Shown here piece after piece: positions 1-10,668 of a stretch of DNA of 64,000 bases (its first letter is position 1; each line of letters opens with the position of its first letter). The DNA is taken from the NCBI GenBank assembly GCA_021613375.1, contig CM038703.1:56783257-56847256 (forward strand), written 5' to 3'. The notes below the pieces were generated by a model. That model was not told the origin of the DNA. It searched no databases and was given only the letters and a program-made list of their open reading frames with translations. The position numbers and the translations under genes are program-made. This DNA is from Megaleporinus macrocephalus (lineage: Eukaryota; Chordata; Actinopteri; Characiformes; Anostomidae).

Positions 1-2
1 AG

Positions 3-194
3 GACCTCCTCCATTCACTACCAATTCCTGCTCACCCATGATCCCACATTTCAGTGGATTTTGTTGCAGGCCTGCCTCCATCCAAATGCAACACAGTCAC
101 CTTCATCCACATAAATCACTTCTCAAGTGCAAGTTTGTATGCCTTCACAAATTATCATTCACAAAGGACCACTGCCCTAAATGAGAACTAAATG
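3..194 (+). mobile_element. Gypsy (Ty3-like) integrase core fragment
   Basis: Reading frame 3 gives a stretch that follows the start of a gypsy integrase catalytic core: a proline-rich lead-in (HSLPIPAHP), then SHISVDFVAGLPPS, in which the aspartate of VDFV is the first catalytic acidic residue of the family, and then a decaying continuation. An in-frame TGA at 42-44 replaces the usual tryptophan just before SHIS. Only about 60 codons remain and no other part of the element is seen, so this is a dead scrap cut by the window edge. The family assignment rests on the motif and is fairly safe; the clade cannot be told. Confidence 0.7.
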
Positions 195-449
195 AGTCAA
201 CCAGGACCTCACACCTCACACAACCTTGTACACTGACTCCTTTACACTGTATCAAGTTGTCATATCCTCAGCATTGTCAACAGTATCTCACAAAAGTACT
301 TACTTTAGAAATAGTGTTACTTTAGTCATTGGACCAGAACTTTAAATGGAGACAATAAAAAAGTGCATTAACAGAAATAAAATAAAAACAGTAAGTGGTC
401 TTGGACAGAGAATGGAAATCTTATTATATTTGTCTGGTTATTGTTTTAA
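195..449 (+). other. OR1 upstream flank, left of the transposon
   Basis: No gene is seen. From about 360 to 449 the sequence parallels the DNA upstream of OR5 at about 40272-40358 (shared blocks such as CATTAACAGAAAT and TTATTGTTTT). This shows that the OR1 and OR5 upstream regions are duplicates. It also shows that the element at 450-2181 was inserted later into the OR1 copy only. Confidence 0.6.
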
Positions 450-2181
450 CCACTTAACGTGAATCAAAAATAAATATATTTAAGGAAATATCTGAAGATC
501 TACAGTACCACCAAAGACAATCAAGGTACCATATGAAAGCTTAGAATCTCTACTTTTCGGTCGTTTTGCCATTTTTTCTTTATTGTCATTCAGAAAATAA
601 ATATTTTGGTCAAAAACTAGCGTTAGTATGACAAAATATTAGGTACACTACGAACATTTTTATTTTTCGTAAAGCAATCTTTTTGCCAATCTAGGGTTGA
701 TGTGGACATATTACACATCAAACGAACGGGGAGACCCTCAGGATTACGATGGTGTAAGCTATTATACTCTTTTATACTATTATACTATATAATATTATAC
801 TATAAAATGTAGCAGTATTTAAATAAAAAATAAAGAATAGCTTTTCGAAACTGTAACACGCCCCCTAGCGCCGCCACTACTTCTGCGTTTCTCCCATGCG
901 TAAAGGCTCTCAGCCGCCACAGGGACACAGCTGCCACAGGGACACACCACCGCCACATACCTGAGGGTTTCAGCTTCAAAATGAGACCAAACTTGTATTT
1001 TTCCATCAATCCGATCGTTAATAATCCGCCATTTTGTGGAAGGAGTACTCCGTATTTTCCACAGGTCAGAACAAAAACCTTCGAATTAAAAAAATTATTA
1101 AAATATCTTACAGTTCGAAATCCGCATTTTCGCCACTTTCCCCTAATAGTCCCGCCCTTCTTCTTTCCAAAAACGTGTCAACCAAGTCTGTGGACCAATC
1201 AGGTGCGGAGATATCTGGACGCGTAACCGAGAAGGTGGGTGGGTCAGGAAAACGGGTGGGTTTTTGAGACTCAGCGCGCATTCAGTGCGCAGAGCGCAGA
1301 GAGGAAGCGCGCCACGCAGGAGATACACAGACACAAAACAACGATCAAAACATTAACTATGAACCCTAAACAAAGTCCCAAACCAAAGAAAACGATATTT
1401 TATGATGTTTAAGAGTGATTAGTAAAGCTCAAAAGGAAGAGTAGCGGCGGCGATCTACTGAAATCGGGCAGCAGAGGGAGTTTTACACCAGATAAACAGC
1501 TCCAAACGATACCAAAATAAAAGTACAGTCTGAGGTTATAAACTGACTGAGTTTTTTCCAAGAAGATAATTTTAGTTATGGACTTATAATAAACATGTAA
1601 AATATGGTAAGAAATGGCCTAAAAATCATACATGACATTATTTTGTCAAGGAAAGTGAGGAAGAAACACATTTTTAGATGTGGGAGTTATAAGAATAATA
1701 ACATTTACACCAATATACATATTTTTTTTGCAGTAAAAATCAGCTGTTTTCATTTTGGGGATGGTTGGGGGACCTTGGACACCCCAATAGACCAGTGGGG
1801 GGGACCCCCTGTTCACTCTCTACTCCAGCTTGAATAACTTCAAATCAGTAAAAGAAATCAACTCCAATTTTTTTCTGGTGACTGTAGACACATGCAGAAA
1901 CACTTTTCTAAAGGAAAAAGTCTGGGGACACATAAACTCTATTTTTGGTAGACACTAAAATTTTATAAATAAAAATTAGAAAAGCGCCTGTTTTTTTGTT
2001 GTTTTCAGCATATTTGGAGCATTGCAGATTAATTTCAATGCCTTTTAGTGCTTCTAGTACAAATTTGAAGGCTTTTCAGGAACATTACACTAATTTATGC
2101 AGTGTTTCAGTGAAAAGCTTCAAGATTTGGGTATTTATTTTCAGGCGGAAATTGGTAAAAAAGGGGGGTACGGTTAAGAGG
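450..2181 (+). mobile_element. piggyBac-like non-autonomous DNA transposon, copy 1
   Basis: About 1.73 kb bounded by TTAA on both sides (446-449 and 2182-2185). The termini are CCACTTAACGTG on the left and CGGTTAAGAGG on the right; the right end inverted reads CCTCTTAACCG, so the terminal inverted repeat is about 11 bp, CCWCTTAAC. A TTAA target duplication with CC-starting ends is the piggyBac signature. No transposase ORF is present; the short ORFs inside recur in all three copies but look non-coding. Compared with copy 3 it lacks the 22-bp GC-rich palindrome next to the left end and has a local TTATACTA-type expansion at about 771-808. The paralogous OR5 flank has the matching empty site near 40350-40362. 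Confidence 0.8.
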
Positions 2182-2234
2182 TTAAAAGAGAATGTTAAAT
2201 AAGTTTTTCACAAAATAACAGTCTTTGTTTAACT

Positions 2235-2467
2235 GTTGCCATGGAAACAAAGGTGGGCAGAGCTGGAGACTAGGCAACCAGTAAACATTGAGATGTCACT
2301 GTTTGAGAAGGTATAAATAGACACAAATTCACCTTCTTTACCCCAGCATGACTGTAAGGCAACAGTTGATCAGTCCTTTCTTGCAGATTGGAATGTAACT
2401 GAAATGTAACCAATATCAGATTTTACAGGCAAACTAAATGTTCATACAGATTTATGGGTCATTTCAG
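2235..2467 (+). promoter_or_regulatory. OR1 promoter module and putative 5'UTR intron
   Basis: In order: an X-box-like RFX palindrome GTTGCCATGGAAAC (2235-2248), a forkhead-like GTAAACA (2281-2287), TATAAATA (2312-2319), a CAGCATGACT block followed by GTAAG (possible splice donor at 2354), and ATTTCAG (possible acceptor ending at 2467) nine bases before the ATG. The same order and spacing recur upstream of OR2-OR5. Function is inferred from conservation and known motif consensus; transcription start and splicing were not observed. Confidence 0.55.
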
Positions 2468-2475
2468 GAAAACTT

Positions 2476-3398
2476 ATGGATAATTCTTCTGAAGTTATGT
2501 TCTTATTTATGGAGGGATATATAGAACTGCATAAGTACAGATATTTTTATTTTATCATTTCTCTCGCAGTCTATCTGTTGATTATTTTCTTTAATGTTGT
2601 TGTCATTTTTGTCATTTACACAAACAAAAGTCTCCATGAGCCCATGTATATATTCATCGCTGCTTTACTTTTCAATTCTCTCTTTGGAACGACAGCTCTT
2701 TATCCTAAACTGCTGATTGATTTTTTGTCTGAAAGACCAATTATTTCTTACTCAGCCTGTCTGTTTCAGGCCTTTTGCATTTATACTTATGGAGCTGCAG
2801 AGTTTGCACTATTATCAGCTATGGCATATGACAGATATGTGTCTATATGTAAACCATTACAATATCCAACACTTATAAACATCTCCACTGTTAGAAAGAT
2901 TTTATTTCTCTGTTGTTTTTTTCCTGCCTGTGATGTTGGAATATTAATAATATTAACTTACCAACTTAAGCTGTGCAGATTTAATTTAGACAGAATTTAC
3001 TGTAATGATTACTCAATTGCTAAATTAAGCTGTGGAGACACAACTGTTAGCAGTTCTTATGGACTGTTTGGTTTAACTATTGCTGTATTTCCACCTGTGG
3101 TCTTCATATTCTACTCATATGTTAGAATACTTGATGTCTGCTTAAAGAACTCTAAAGATTTCAGAAGAAAAGCTCTACAGACCTGCTTCCCTCACCTTAT
3201 TGTTTGTATCAGTTTTTTTCCGTTAATTCCTGCTTTGAAGTGATTAATGCCAGACTGGAAGGAAATGTACCTCTTATTCTTTCTGTGTTAGTGTCTATTG
3301 AAAATATGGTAATTCCTCCTTTAATTAATCCCATTATGTATGGTTTAAAACTGCAAGGGATTTTCACCAGACTCCAGAAAATGTTGAAACGAAAATGA
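2476..3398 (+). pseudogene. Odorant receptor OR1, frameshifted
   Basis: A seven-transmembrane odorant receptor of the family in this cluster. The frame opens with MDNSSEVMF and an N-glycosylation site. It then shows LHEPMYIF after TM1, MAYDRYVSICKPL at the end of TM3 and an intact middle. The frame breaks at a run of seven T (about 3212-3218), where the sister gene OR5 has five T. After that the frame continues as the end of a normal receptor, including PLINPIMYGLK of TM7, to a TGA at 3396-3398. The break lies near TM6 and would remove TM6, TM7 and the tail. Everything else is nearly identical to OR5, so the loss is recent. A homopolymer sequencing error is the main alternative. Confidence 0.85.
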
Positions 3399-4374
3399 TG
3401 TGTTGTGTATTTTATAATGTTCTCCTTTAAACATTTTCAAGATTATTTTATTTCTTTATGCTTTACTATTACCATTATATTCTACAGTATGAAAGCAGTC
3501 AAACTAATTGAATATATACGGTGCATATATTAAAATGACTAATAAGTCAAATGACTAATATGAGGTTGTTCTTATTACACAATGAAAAAGCATTTAAACT
3601 TAACTGTCTAAAAAAAAATAATTACCCTGTAAACTGAACTGTGATACAGTAATATAATTATGTTTGTGCTGAGACAGTGAGGGGAGCTGGCTTAACCCAA
3701 CTTCAATGGTGCATGGCCATGTAAATGAAAGACATACAGTATTCGGTTTGGGGTGTGTACTCTAAACTCGTTCCTTAGATATGATCCCACTCCAACACCA
3801 AGCCTGAAAATATAATGATCATAAAATACATGTCTATAGTTGCTAAATGAAAAGTCCTGCTTATTTTGTTACAAACATAAATCAACAATGTTTTTTCAGA
3901 CTTTATTGCTCATTGCTGCCAGTCTAGATCTCCAGCTCATCCATATTCAGGACATATTAAAATATTTGTACTTCTTAAAATATATTTGCGTTGTGTAAGA
4001 AGTGCCTTGCTTACTAAGCTGAGTTTCTGTGACTCCTGATTATTTACTTGTGTGAGTCAATCTCTATGTGTACTGATCTTCACAACCTGAATCACTGTTT
4101 TAAAAAAAGTTCCTTTAATGTGTGTGTGGAAAATGAGTTTAATCTCAAAAGGGGAAAACACAATCAGGCTTTATTGGCCAAGTATGTTTGCACACCCAAG
4201 GAGCATGTATACAGAAGCTATATGTTACAGATCAGGTGATACTAGAAGTTTTAAACATAACAGCAGTTCCACAGAATTTGACAGTAACATACAGATTCAT
4301 ACATCACATCTACTACACTTATACTGTAACATAGTCATCCACACGAAGAACCATAGGAAGACCATAGAATAACT
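3399..4374 (+). repeat. OR1 3' flank, duplicated downstream of OR5
   Basis: No gene. The stretch aligns by eye with 41512-42180: the same post-stop sequence, the same block near TTGAATATATAC, and the same later block around TTGGCCAA and GGAGCATGTATACAG. The OR5 copy has deletions of several hundred bases, between about 3790 and 4100 in OR1 coordinates. This marks the right side of the OR1/OR5 segmental duplication. Confidence 0.65.
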
Positions 4375-4495
4375 GGGCCCTCAGCCATAGGCAGTATTAC
4401 AGGAGTAGTGGGGCCTTAGTGACAGGCAGGAGGATAGAAGAAATTGGGCCCTCAACCTCAGGTAGGAGAATTAAAGTAACTGGGCCAGGATAGGG
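4375..4495 (+). repeat. 36-bp minisatellite family, short block
   Basis: About three degenerate units with the recurrent words TGGGCC, CTCAG and AGGCAGGAGGATAG. This is the same family as the long arrays at 22.8-24.0 and 45.2-46.1 kb. It lies at the right end of the OR1 duplication block, as the matching block does downstream of OR5 (42190 onward). Confidence 0.6.
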
Positions 4496-4818
4496 AGCCA
4501 GCTCTCTGTGTTCCCCGATGTATTTAACTTTGTTTTGTGGGCATTCCTTTTTCTAATAATTTTAAACCATTATGCAGCCTTTCAAAGCACCTTTAACCTA
4601 AATATGTAAAATGCTATGATGTAGCCTAAAATGAACACTTGCTGCTCGTCCAACACTTCTCAGCGTTTGCTATTTTGTCAGAACGAACTGCTGTGGCTGT
4701 CAGATTTTGGGAGGTATGCAAAAAACAATTAATACTGATACTAATCAATAGCCATTGCTCATCATTTTCATGTAATAGAGCTAACGTTACCCCCAACTCA
4801 TCAAATTTCCTATGTTAT
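4496..4818. other. Intergenic, nothing recognised
   Basis: About 320 bases with no recognisable gene or repeat family. The right end (4815-4818, TTAT) is the damaged target site of the next transposon. Confidence 0.5.
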
Positions 4819-6542
4819 CCTCTTAACCGTACCCCCCTTTTTTTTACCAATTTCCGCCTGAAAATACATACCCAAATCTTGAAGCTTTTCACTGAAACAC
4901 TGCATAAATTAGTGTAATGTTTATGATGTAATGTTCCTGAAAAGCCTTCAAATTTGTACTAGAAGCACTAAAAGGCATTGAAATTAATCTGCAATGCTCC
5001 AAATATGCTGAAAACAAAAAAAAAAAAACAGGCGCTTTTCTAATTTTTATTTTAAAATTTAAATTTTAGTGCCTACCAAAAATAGAGTTTATGTGTCCCC
5101 AGACTTTTTCCTTTAGAAAAGTGTTTCTGCATGTGTCTACAGTCACCAGAAAGTAAATTGGAGTTGATTTCTTTTACTGATTTGAAGTTATTCAAGCTGG
5201 AGTAGAGAGTGAACAGGGGGTCCCCCCCCCACTGATCTATTGGGGTGTCCAAGGTCCCCCAACCTCCCCAAAATGAAAACAGCTGATTTTACTGCAAAAA
5301 AGTATGTATATATGTGTTTATGTTATATTCTTATAACCCCCACATCTAAAAATGTGTTTATTCACTTTCCTTGACAAAATAATGTCATGTATGATTTTTA
5401 GGCCATTTTTTACCATATTTTACATGTTTATTATAAGTCCATAACTAAATTATCTTCTTGGAAAAAACTCAGTCAGTTTATAACCTCAGACTGTACTTTT
5501 ATTTTGGTATCGTTTGGAGCTGTTTATCTGGTGTAAAACTCTCTCTGCTGCCTCGATTTCAGTAGATCGCCGCCGCTACTCTTCCTTTTGAGCTTTACTA
5601 ATCACTCTTAAACATCATAAAATATCGTTTTCTTTGGTTGGGACTTTGTTTGGGGTTCATAGTTAATGTTTTGATCGTTGTTTTGTGTCTGTGTATCTCC
5701 TGCGTGGCGCGCTTCCTCTCTGCGCTCTGCGCACTGAATGCGCGCTGAGTCTCAAAAACCCACCCGTTTTCCTGACCCACCCACCTTCTCGGTTACGCGT
5801 CCAGATATCTCCGCACCTGATTGGTCCACAGACTTGGTTGACACGTTTTTGGAAAGAGGATGGGCGGGACTATTAGGGGAAACTGGCGAAAATGCGGATT
5901 TCGAACTGTAAGATATTTTAATAATTTTTTTAATTCGAAGGTTTTGTTCTGACCTGTCGAAAATCCGGAGTACTCCTTCCACAAAATGGCGGATTATTAA
6001 CGATCGGATTGATGGAAAAACACAAGTTTGGTCTCGTTTTGAAGCTGAAACCCTCAGGTATGTGGCGGTGGTGTGTCCCTGTGGCCCTGTGGCGGCTGAG
6101 AGCTTTTACGCGTCGGAGAAACGCAGAAGTAGTGGCGGCGCTAGGGGGCGTGTTACAGTTCGGAAAAGCTATTCTTTATTTTTTATTTAAATACTGCTAC
6201 ATTTCAGAGTATAATAGCTTACACCATCGTAATCCTGAGGGTCTCCCCGTTCGTTTGATGTGTAATATGTCCAGATTGGCCAAAAGATGGCTTTACGAAA
6301 AATAAAAATGTTCGTAGTGTACCTAATATTTTGTCATACGCTAGTTTTTGACCAAAATATTTATTTTCTGAATGACAATAAAGAAAAAATGGTAAAACGA
6401 CCGAAAAGTAGAGATTCTAAGCTTTCATATGGTACCTTGATTGTCTTTGGTGGTACTGTAGATCTTCAGATATTTCCTTAAATATATTTATTTTTGATTC
6501 CTGGCCCGCTAGTCCTGCTAGTCTCAATGTTAAGCATGTGTG
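4819..6542 (-). mobile_element. piggyBac-like non-autonomous element, copy 2 (inverted)
   Basis: A near-full reverse-complement copy of the element at 450-2181. It starts with CCTCTTAACCGTAC, preceded by TTAT (4815-4818; one base off TTAA). The other end, which faces copy 3, is altered: the 22-bp GC-rich palindrome of copy 3 is replaced by a related but different AT-richer inverted sequence (6509-6525), and the terminal CCACTTAACG is degraded before a TTAA at 6543-6546. It has no transposase. Together with copy 3 it makes a long inverted repeat. Confidence 0.75.
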
Positions 6543-6842
6543 TTAAAGGAGTGGAAACATCGAGAAACTAAAGTGAAAGAAAGGGAGTGCAGAGAAGTTG
6601 CATGTAAAGAGAGTCAAGGTGTCACTGTAAATGCTGACAGACATGTTCATAGACATGTTCACTGCTATGGCCACCGCATTCTCTGTGTGACAGCAATGCT
6701 CCAGCAAAAGCATGTCGTAGGTGAAGACAGGAGCAGCGGGCAGGGAGAGGAGCAGCCAGAGATGGAGGTTGGGGACAGGGAAACCGAGGGACAAAGTGAG
6801 TGGGAGAGTGTAGTACATAAGGAGCTAGTAATGTTAGGATAA
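6543..6842. other. Spacer between the two inverted transposon copies
   Basis: About 300 bases of unique-looking, purine-rich sequence, bounded by TTAA (6543-6546) and ATAA (6839-6842). Open frames exist on both strands (up to 100 codons) but none resembles a known protein. It is not similar to anything else in the window. It may be captured host DNA between two transposon ends; this is inference. Confidence 0.4.
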
Positions 6843-8562
6843 CCACTTAACGTGCCCTGGCCCGCCGGCGGGCCAGGAATCAAAAATAAATATATTTAAG
6901 GATATATCTGAAGATCTACAGTACCACCAAAGACAATCAAGGTACCATATGAAAGCTTAGAATCTCTACCTTTCGGTCGTTTTGCCATTTTTTCTTTATT
7001 GTCATTCAGAAAATAAATATTTTGGTCAAAAACTAGCGTATGACAAAATATTAGGTACACTACGAACATTTTTATTTTTCGTAAAGCCATCTTTTGGCCA
7101 ATCTGGACATATTACACATCAAACGAACGGGGAGACCCTCAGGATTACGATGGTGTAAGCTATTATACTCTGAAATGTAGCAGTATTTACATAAAAAATA
7201 AAGAATAGCTTTTCCGAACTGTAACACGCCCCCTAGCGCTGCCACTACTTCTGCATTTCTCCCACGCGTAAAGGCTCTCAGCCCGCCACAGGGACACACC
7301 ACCGCCACATACCTGAGGGTTTCAGCTTCAAAACGAGACCAAACTTGTGTTTTTCCATCAATCCGATCGTTAATAATCCGCCATTTTGTGGAAGGAGTAC
7401 TCCGGGATTTCGACAGGTCAGAACAAAAACCTTCGAATTAAAAAAATTATTAAAATATCTTACAGTTCGAAATCCGCATTTTCAACACTTTCCCCTAATA
7501 GTCCCGCCCATCCTCTTTCCAAAAACGTGTCATCCAAGTCTGTGGACCAATCAGGCGCGGAGATATCTGGACGCGTAACCGAGAAGGTGGGTGGGTCAGG
7601 AAAACGGGTGGGTTTTTGAGACTCAGCGCGCATTCAGAGCGCAGAGCGCTGAGAGGAAGGGCGCCACGCAGGAGATACACAGACACAAAACAACGATCAA
7701 AACATTAACTATGAACCCTAAACAAAGTCCCAAACCAAAGAAAACGATATTTTATGATGTTTAAGAGTGATTAGTAAAGCTCAAAAGGAAGAGTAGCGGC
7801 GGCGATCTACTGAAATCGGGCAGCAGAGAGAGTTTTACACCAGATAAACAGCTCCAAACGATACCAAAATAAAAGTCCAGTCTGAGGCTATAAACTGACT
7901 GAGTTTTTTTCCAAGAAGATAATTTAGTTATGGACTTATAATAAACATGTAAAATATGGTAAAAAATGGCCTAAAAATCATACATGACATTATTTTGTCA
8001 AGGAAAGTGAATAAACACATTTTTAGATGTGGGAGTTATAAGAATATAACATTTACACATATATACATATTTTTTTTGCAATAAAATCAGCTGTTTTCAT
8101 TTTGGGGAGGTTGGGGGACCTTGGACACCCCAATAGATCAGTGGGGGGGACCCCCTGTTCACTCTCTACTCCAGCTTGAATAACTTCAAATCAGTAAAAG
8201 AAATCAACTCCAATGTTTTTCTGGTGACTGTAGACACATGCAGAAACACTTTTCTAAAGGAAAAAGTCTGGGGACACAAACTCTATTTTTGGTAGGCACT
8301 AAAATTTAAATTTTAAAATAAAAATTAGAAAAGCGCCTGGATTTATTTGTTGTTTTCAGCATATTTGGAGCATTGCAGATTAATTTCAATGCCTATTAGT
8401 GCTTCTAGTACAAATTTGAAGGCTTTTCAGGAACATTACATCATAAACATTACACTAATTTATGCAGTGTTTCAGTGAAAAGCTTCAGGATTTGGGTATT
8501 TATGGGTATGGGTTAGTATGGGTATGTATTTTCATTGGTAAAAAGGGGGTACGGTTAAGAGG
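6843..8562 (+). mobile_element. piggyBac-like non-autonomous element, copy 3
   Basis: A 1.72 kb copy in the same orientation as copy 1. It begins CCACTTAACGTG (preceded by ATAA) and ends CGGTTAAGAGG followed by TTAA (8563-8566). Just inside the left end is a perfect 22-bp palindrome (6856-6877, half-site CCTGGCCCGCC). Subterminal GC-rich hairpins of this kind are common in piggyBac-type elements. There is a small tandem rearrangement near 8500-8530 (repeats of GGGTATG). No transposase ORF. Confidence 0.8.
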
Positions 8563-8566
8563 TTAA

Positions 8567-8690
8567 AGACATGAGTGAGCAGGTTTGGTGTGAAAGAACT
8601 TGACTGGCCTGCACTTAACCTGACAGAACACCTTTGGAATGAATTAAAGCAGAACATTGTCCAACATCAGTGTCTGAAGGAAACACAAAG
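8567..8690 (+). mobile_element. Tc1/mariner transposase 3' fragment
   Basis: Blocks such as GAACTTGACTGGCCTGCA, GAACACCTTTGGAATGAATT and CCAACATCAGTGTCTGA match the catalytic-domain end of fish Tc1-type transposases (the ELDWPAQSPDLNPIEHLWDEL region), with deletions. It begins directly at the TTAA edge of copy 3, so the composite palindrome probably inserted into, or broke, an old Tc1 copy. Non-functional. Confidence 0.7.
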
Positions 8691-10190
8691 AGTACTGTTG
8701 GGAAAAATGATGGACAGTATATAGGAATAATAGAGCGCAGCAGTGACTCTGACAGGCCTAGTTATTACAGCATAACTAAAAAGTTACAAATCTGAGGCTG
8801 TGTTTGAGCTCTGTTTAATAAGGCTCTACCTACATGTAGCCAGCAGGCTTAACAGTGAGAGAGGGACTTTTGTTTTGAAGGCAGCGCCTGGAGGCGGCCA
8901 TTTTGGGGGGGTATTATAGTCCCGCGATAGCTCACCAAAGTATGGTTTGGTCTCGTTTGGGTTCTGCGGGTCTTGGCGTGCAGCAGGTAGTTAATATGTA
9001 ACAGTTGTTCCTGTGTTTATACTCTGCTCGTTTCTGTAGATCATTAAGAGAGTAGAAAGTGGCAGCAGGGGCCGTGGAAGGTGAAGGCTCCATCCATAGA
9101 AGGACTGTTTTGGATGGATCAAGTGGTGTCAGTGTTTGATCCAGCGGCCGGAATCTGGAAGTTTGAACAATGTGTGTTGGAGTGTCTGAGTGATTAGTAG
9201 CATGAAGACACAATGCGGTTGTTGTGATCTAAGGCTCTTTTGTATGTTTTTATTATAGTCTGAGATCGATTTGGATGCTTGGTGGGAGCTGAGGTTCTCA
9301 GGGGTACATGTGTTAATACATCGCTGCACAGGTACGAGCTGGCCTATGTTAAAGGGATGCTGTGTTGAAACTAGGCTCATGTTAGTAACCTTGTGCCTAC
9401 GTTGTCTTACAGGGCGCAGGTGCCTGGGGGATAATAGCCACTGTTTTTTTTTTTATGTGCCACTGTGTTTTATGTACATTGATTTTATTATTTTTATTCT
9501 GGATTACTGGAAGGTTGAGCATCCCTTGTAGTAGATGCTCAAAGGATTTCTCATCACATTGGGTGCCTAAATCATATGTGTAGCCATTTTAAAACGAATT
9601 CCCTGATGAGTGTGGCCTCCGATCACATTCTAGGTGGTCTCAGTTCACCTTGGCAGACAGTATATGCCATTGGGTTTTTTTTGGATGTATTGTGGTTGAG
9701 AATAACTTTATTGTTTGATTTAAAGTTGATTGTTTTATTTTTTTATATATTTGATTTAGATTTTTCTTGTGCATGTTAAGATTTATTTATTATAGAAATT
9801 TCATTTGCGTGTGTGTGTGTATTGGATTTGGTGTGGGGTGGCAAAGTCTGAGGCCAATGGTTGTGTGTTCTGTCTCTTTGTTTTGAGACCCTAGAGTCAC
9901 CTGTGAGTGCCATAGTCTTCTGGTTGGGAAACGGCTACCTGGTTGTGGTAATGGCATGATTGGATGCTGTTTGATGTTAGCCAAATACTGAAGTTTGTGT
10001 TAGTTTTTTTTATAGTATTTGTGATTTGGAATTAAAGAACAAATTGTATTTTTAACTACATTTTAAGAGGTATCACAGTAGCATGTTTGATTTTAGAGAT
10101 TTCTATTGTGCACTTGATAAGGGCCACATACAGATGTACCTTAATTTATTCTAGGTACTAACAGCAAGCCAGCACCTTGATCTAAGTATG
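8691..10190. other. Intergenic, no gene recognised
   Basis: 1.5 kb without a recognisable coding region. It has T-rich patches (9447-9458, 9740-9760) and a short GT run near 9808-9822. Short open frames on both strands have no family features. Confidence 0.45.
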
Positions 10191-10660
10191 CTTTGGTCCA
10201 TAGTAAAAGATAAGTTCACTCAGGTACTGAGGAGTGATGCCATTTAGAGCTTTATATGTCAGTTAAAGAATTTTTAGCTAAATGTCACCTGATGTTTTTT
10301 ATGTTTCTCATTCCTATGCAGGTAGAAACATAGTTGTTGTGCCACACCTGGACCCTCAAAACTGCTTAGCCAAAAAGCCCATCATTAATTCCTGTGAGGT
10401 TTGTGGAGAGCAAACCTCTGGTCTCTGTTTAACTATTGCAATGGAAATGATTTTGGGTGGAGCTGGGGACTAGTCAGTAAACAATGAGATGTCACTGTTT
10501 GAGAAAGTATAAATACACTCTGTCACTTTCTTCATCACAGCATGACTGTAAGACTACAGGTCATCATTTCTGATCATTTCTAGCAGATGATGCCTGATCA
10601 AAACGTGACCAGATATTCCGATTAAACTCAGTGTTCTCACAGATTTATGGGTCACTTCAG
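10191..10660 (+). promoter_or_regulatory. OR2 upstream region with promoter module
   Basis: This matches the upstream flanks of OR3 (18960 onward) and OR4 (33440 onward), including the word GGACCCTCAAAAC shared with OR4. Motifs: a decayed X-box ATTGCAATGGAAAT (10435-10448), forkhead-like GTAAACA (10477-10483), TATAAATA (10508-10515), and CAGCATGACT followed by GTAAGAC. It shows that the module predates the duplication, although the gene behind it is dead. Confidence 0.55.
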
Positions 10661-10668
10661 CAGAACTC

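Noticed and set aside
5598..7686. Open frames of 60-100 codons that recur in all three TTAA elements
   Set aside because: They appear on both strands at the same places in each copy, have no domain features and overlap each other; they reflect copy number, not coding.
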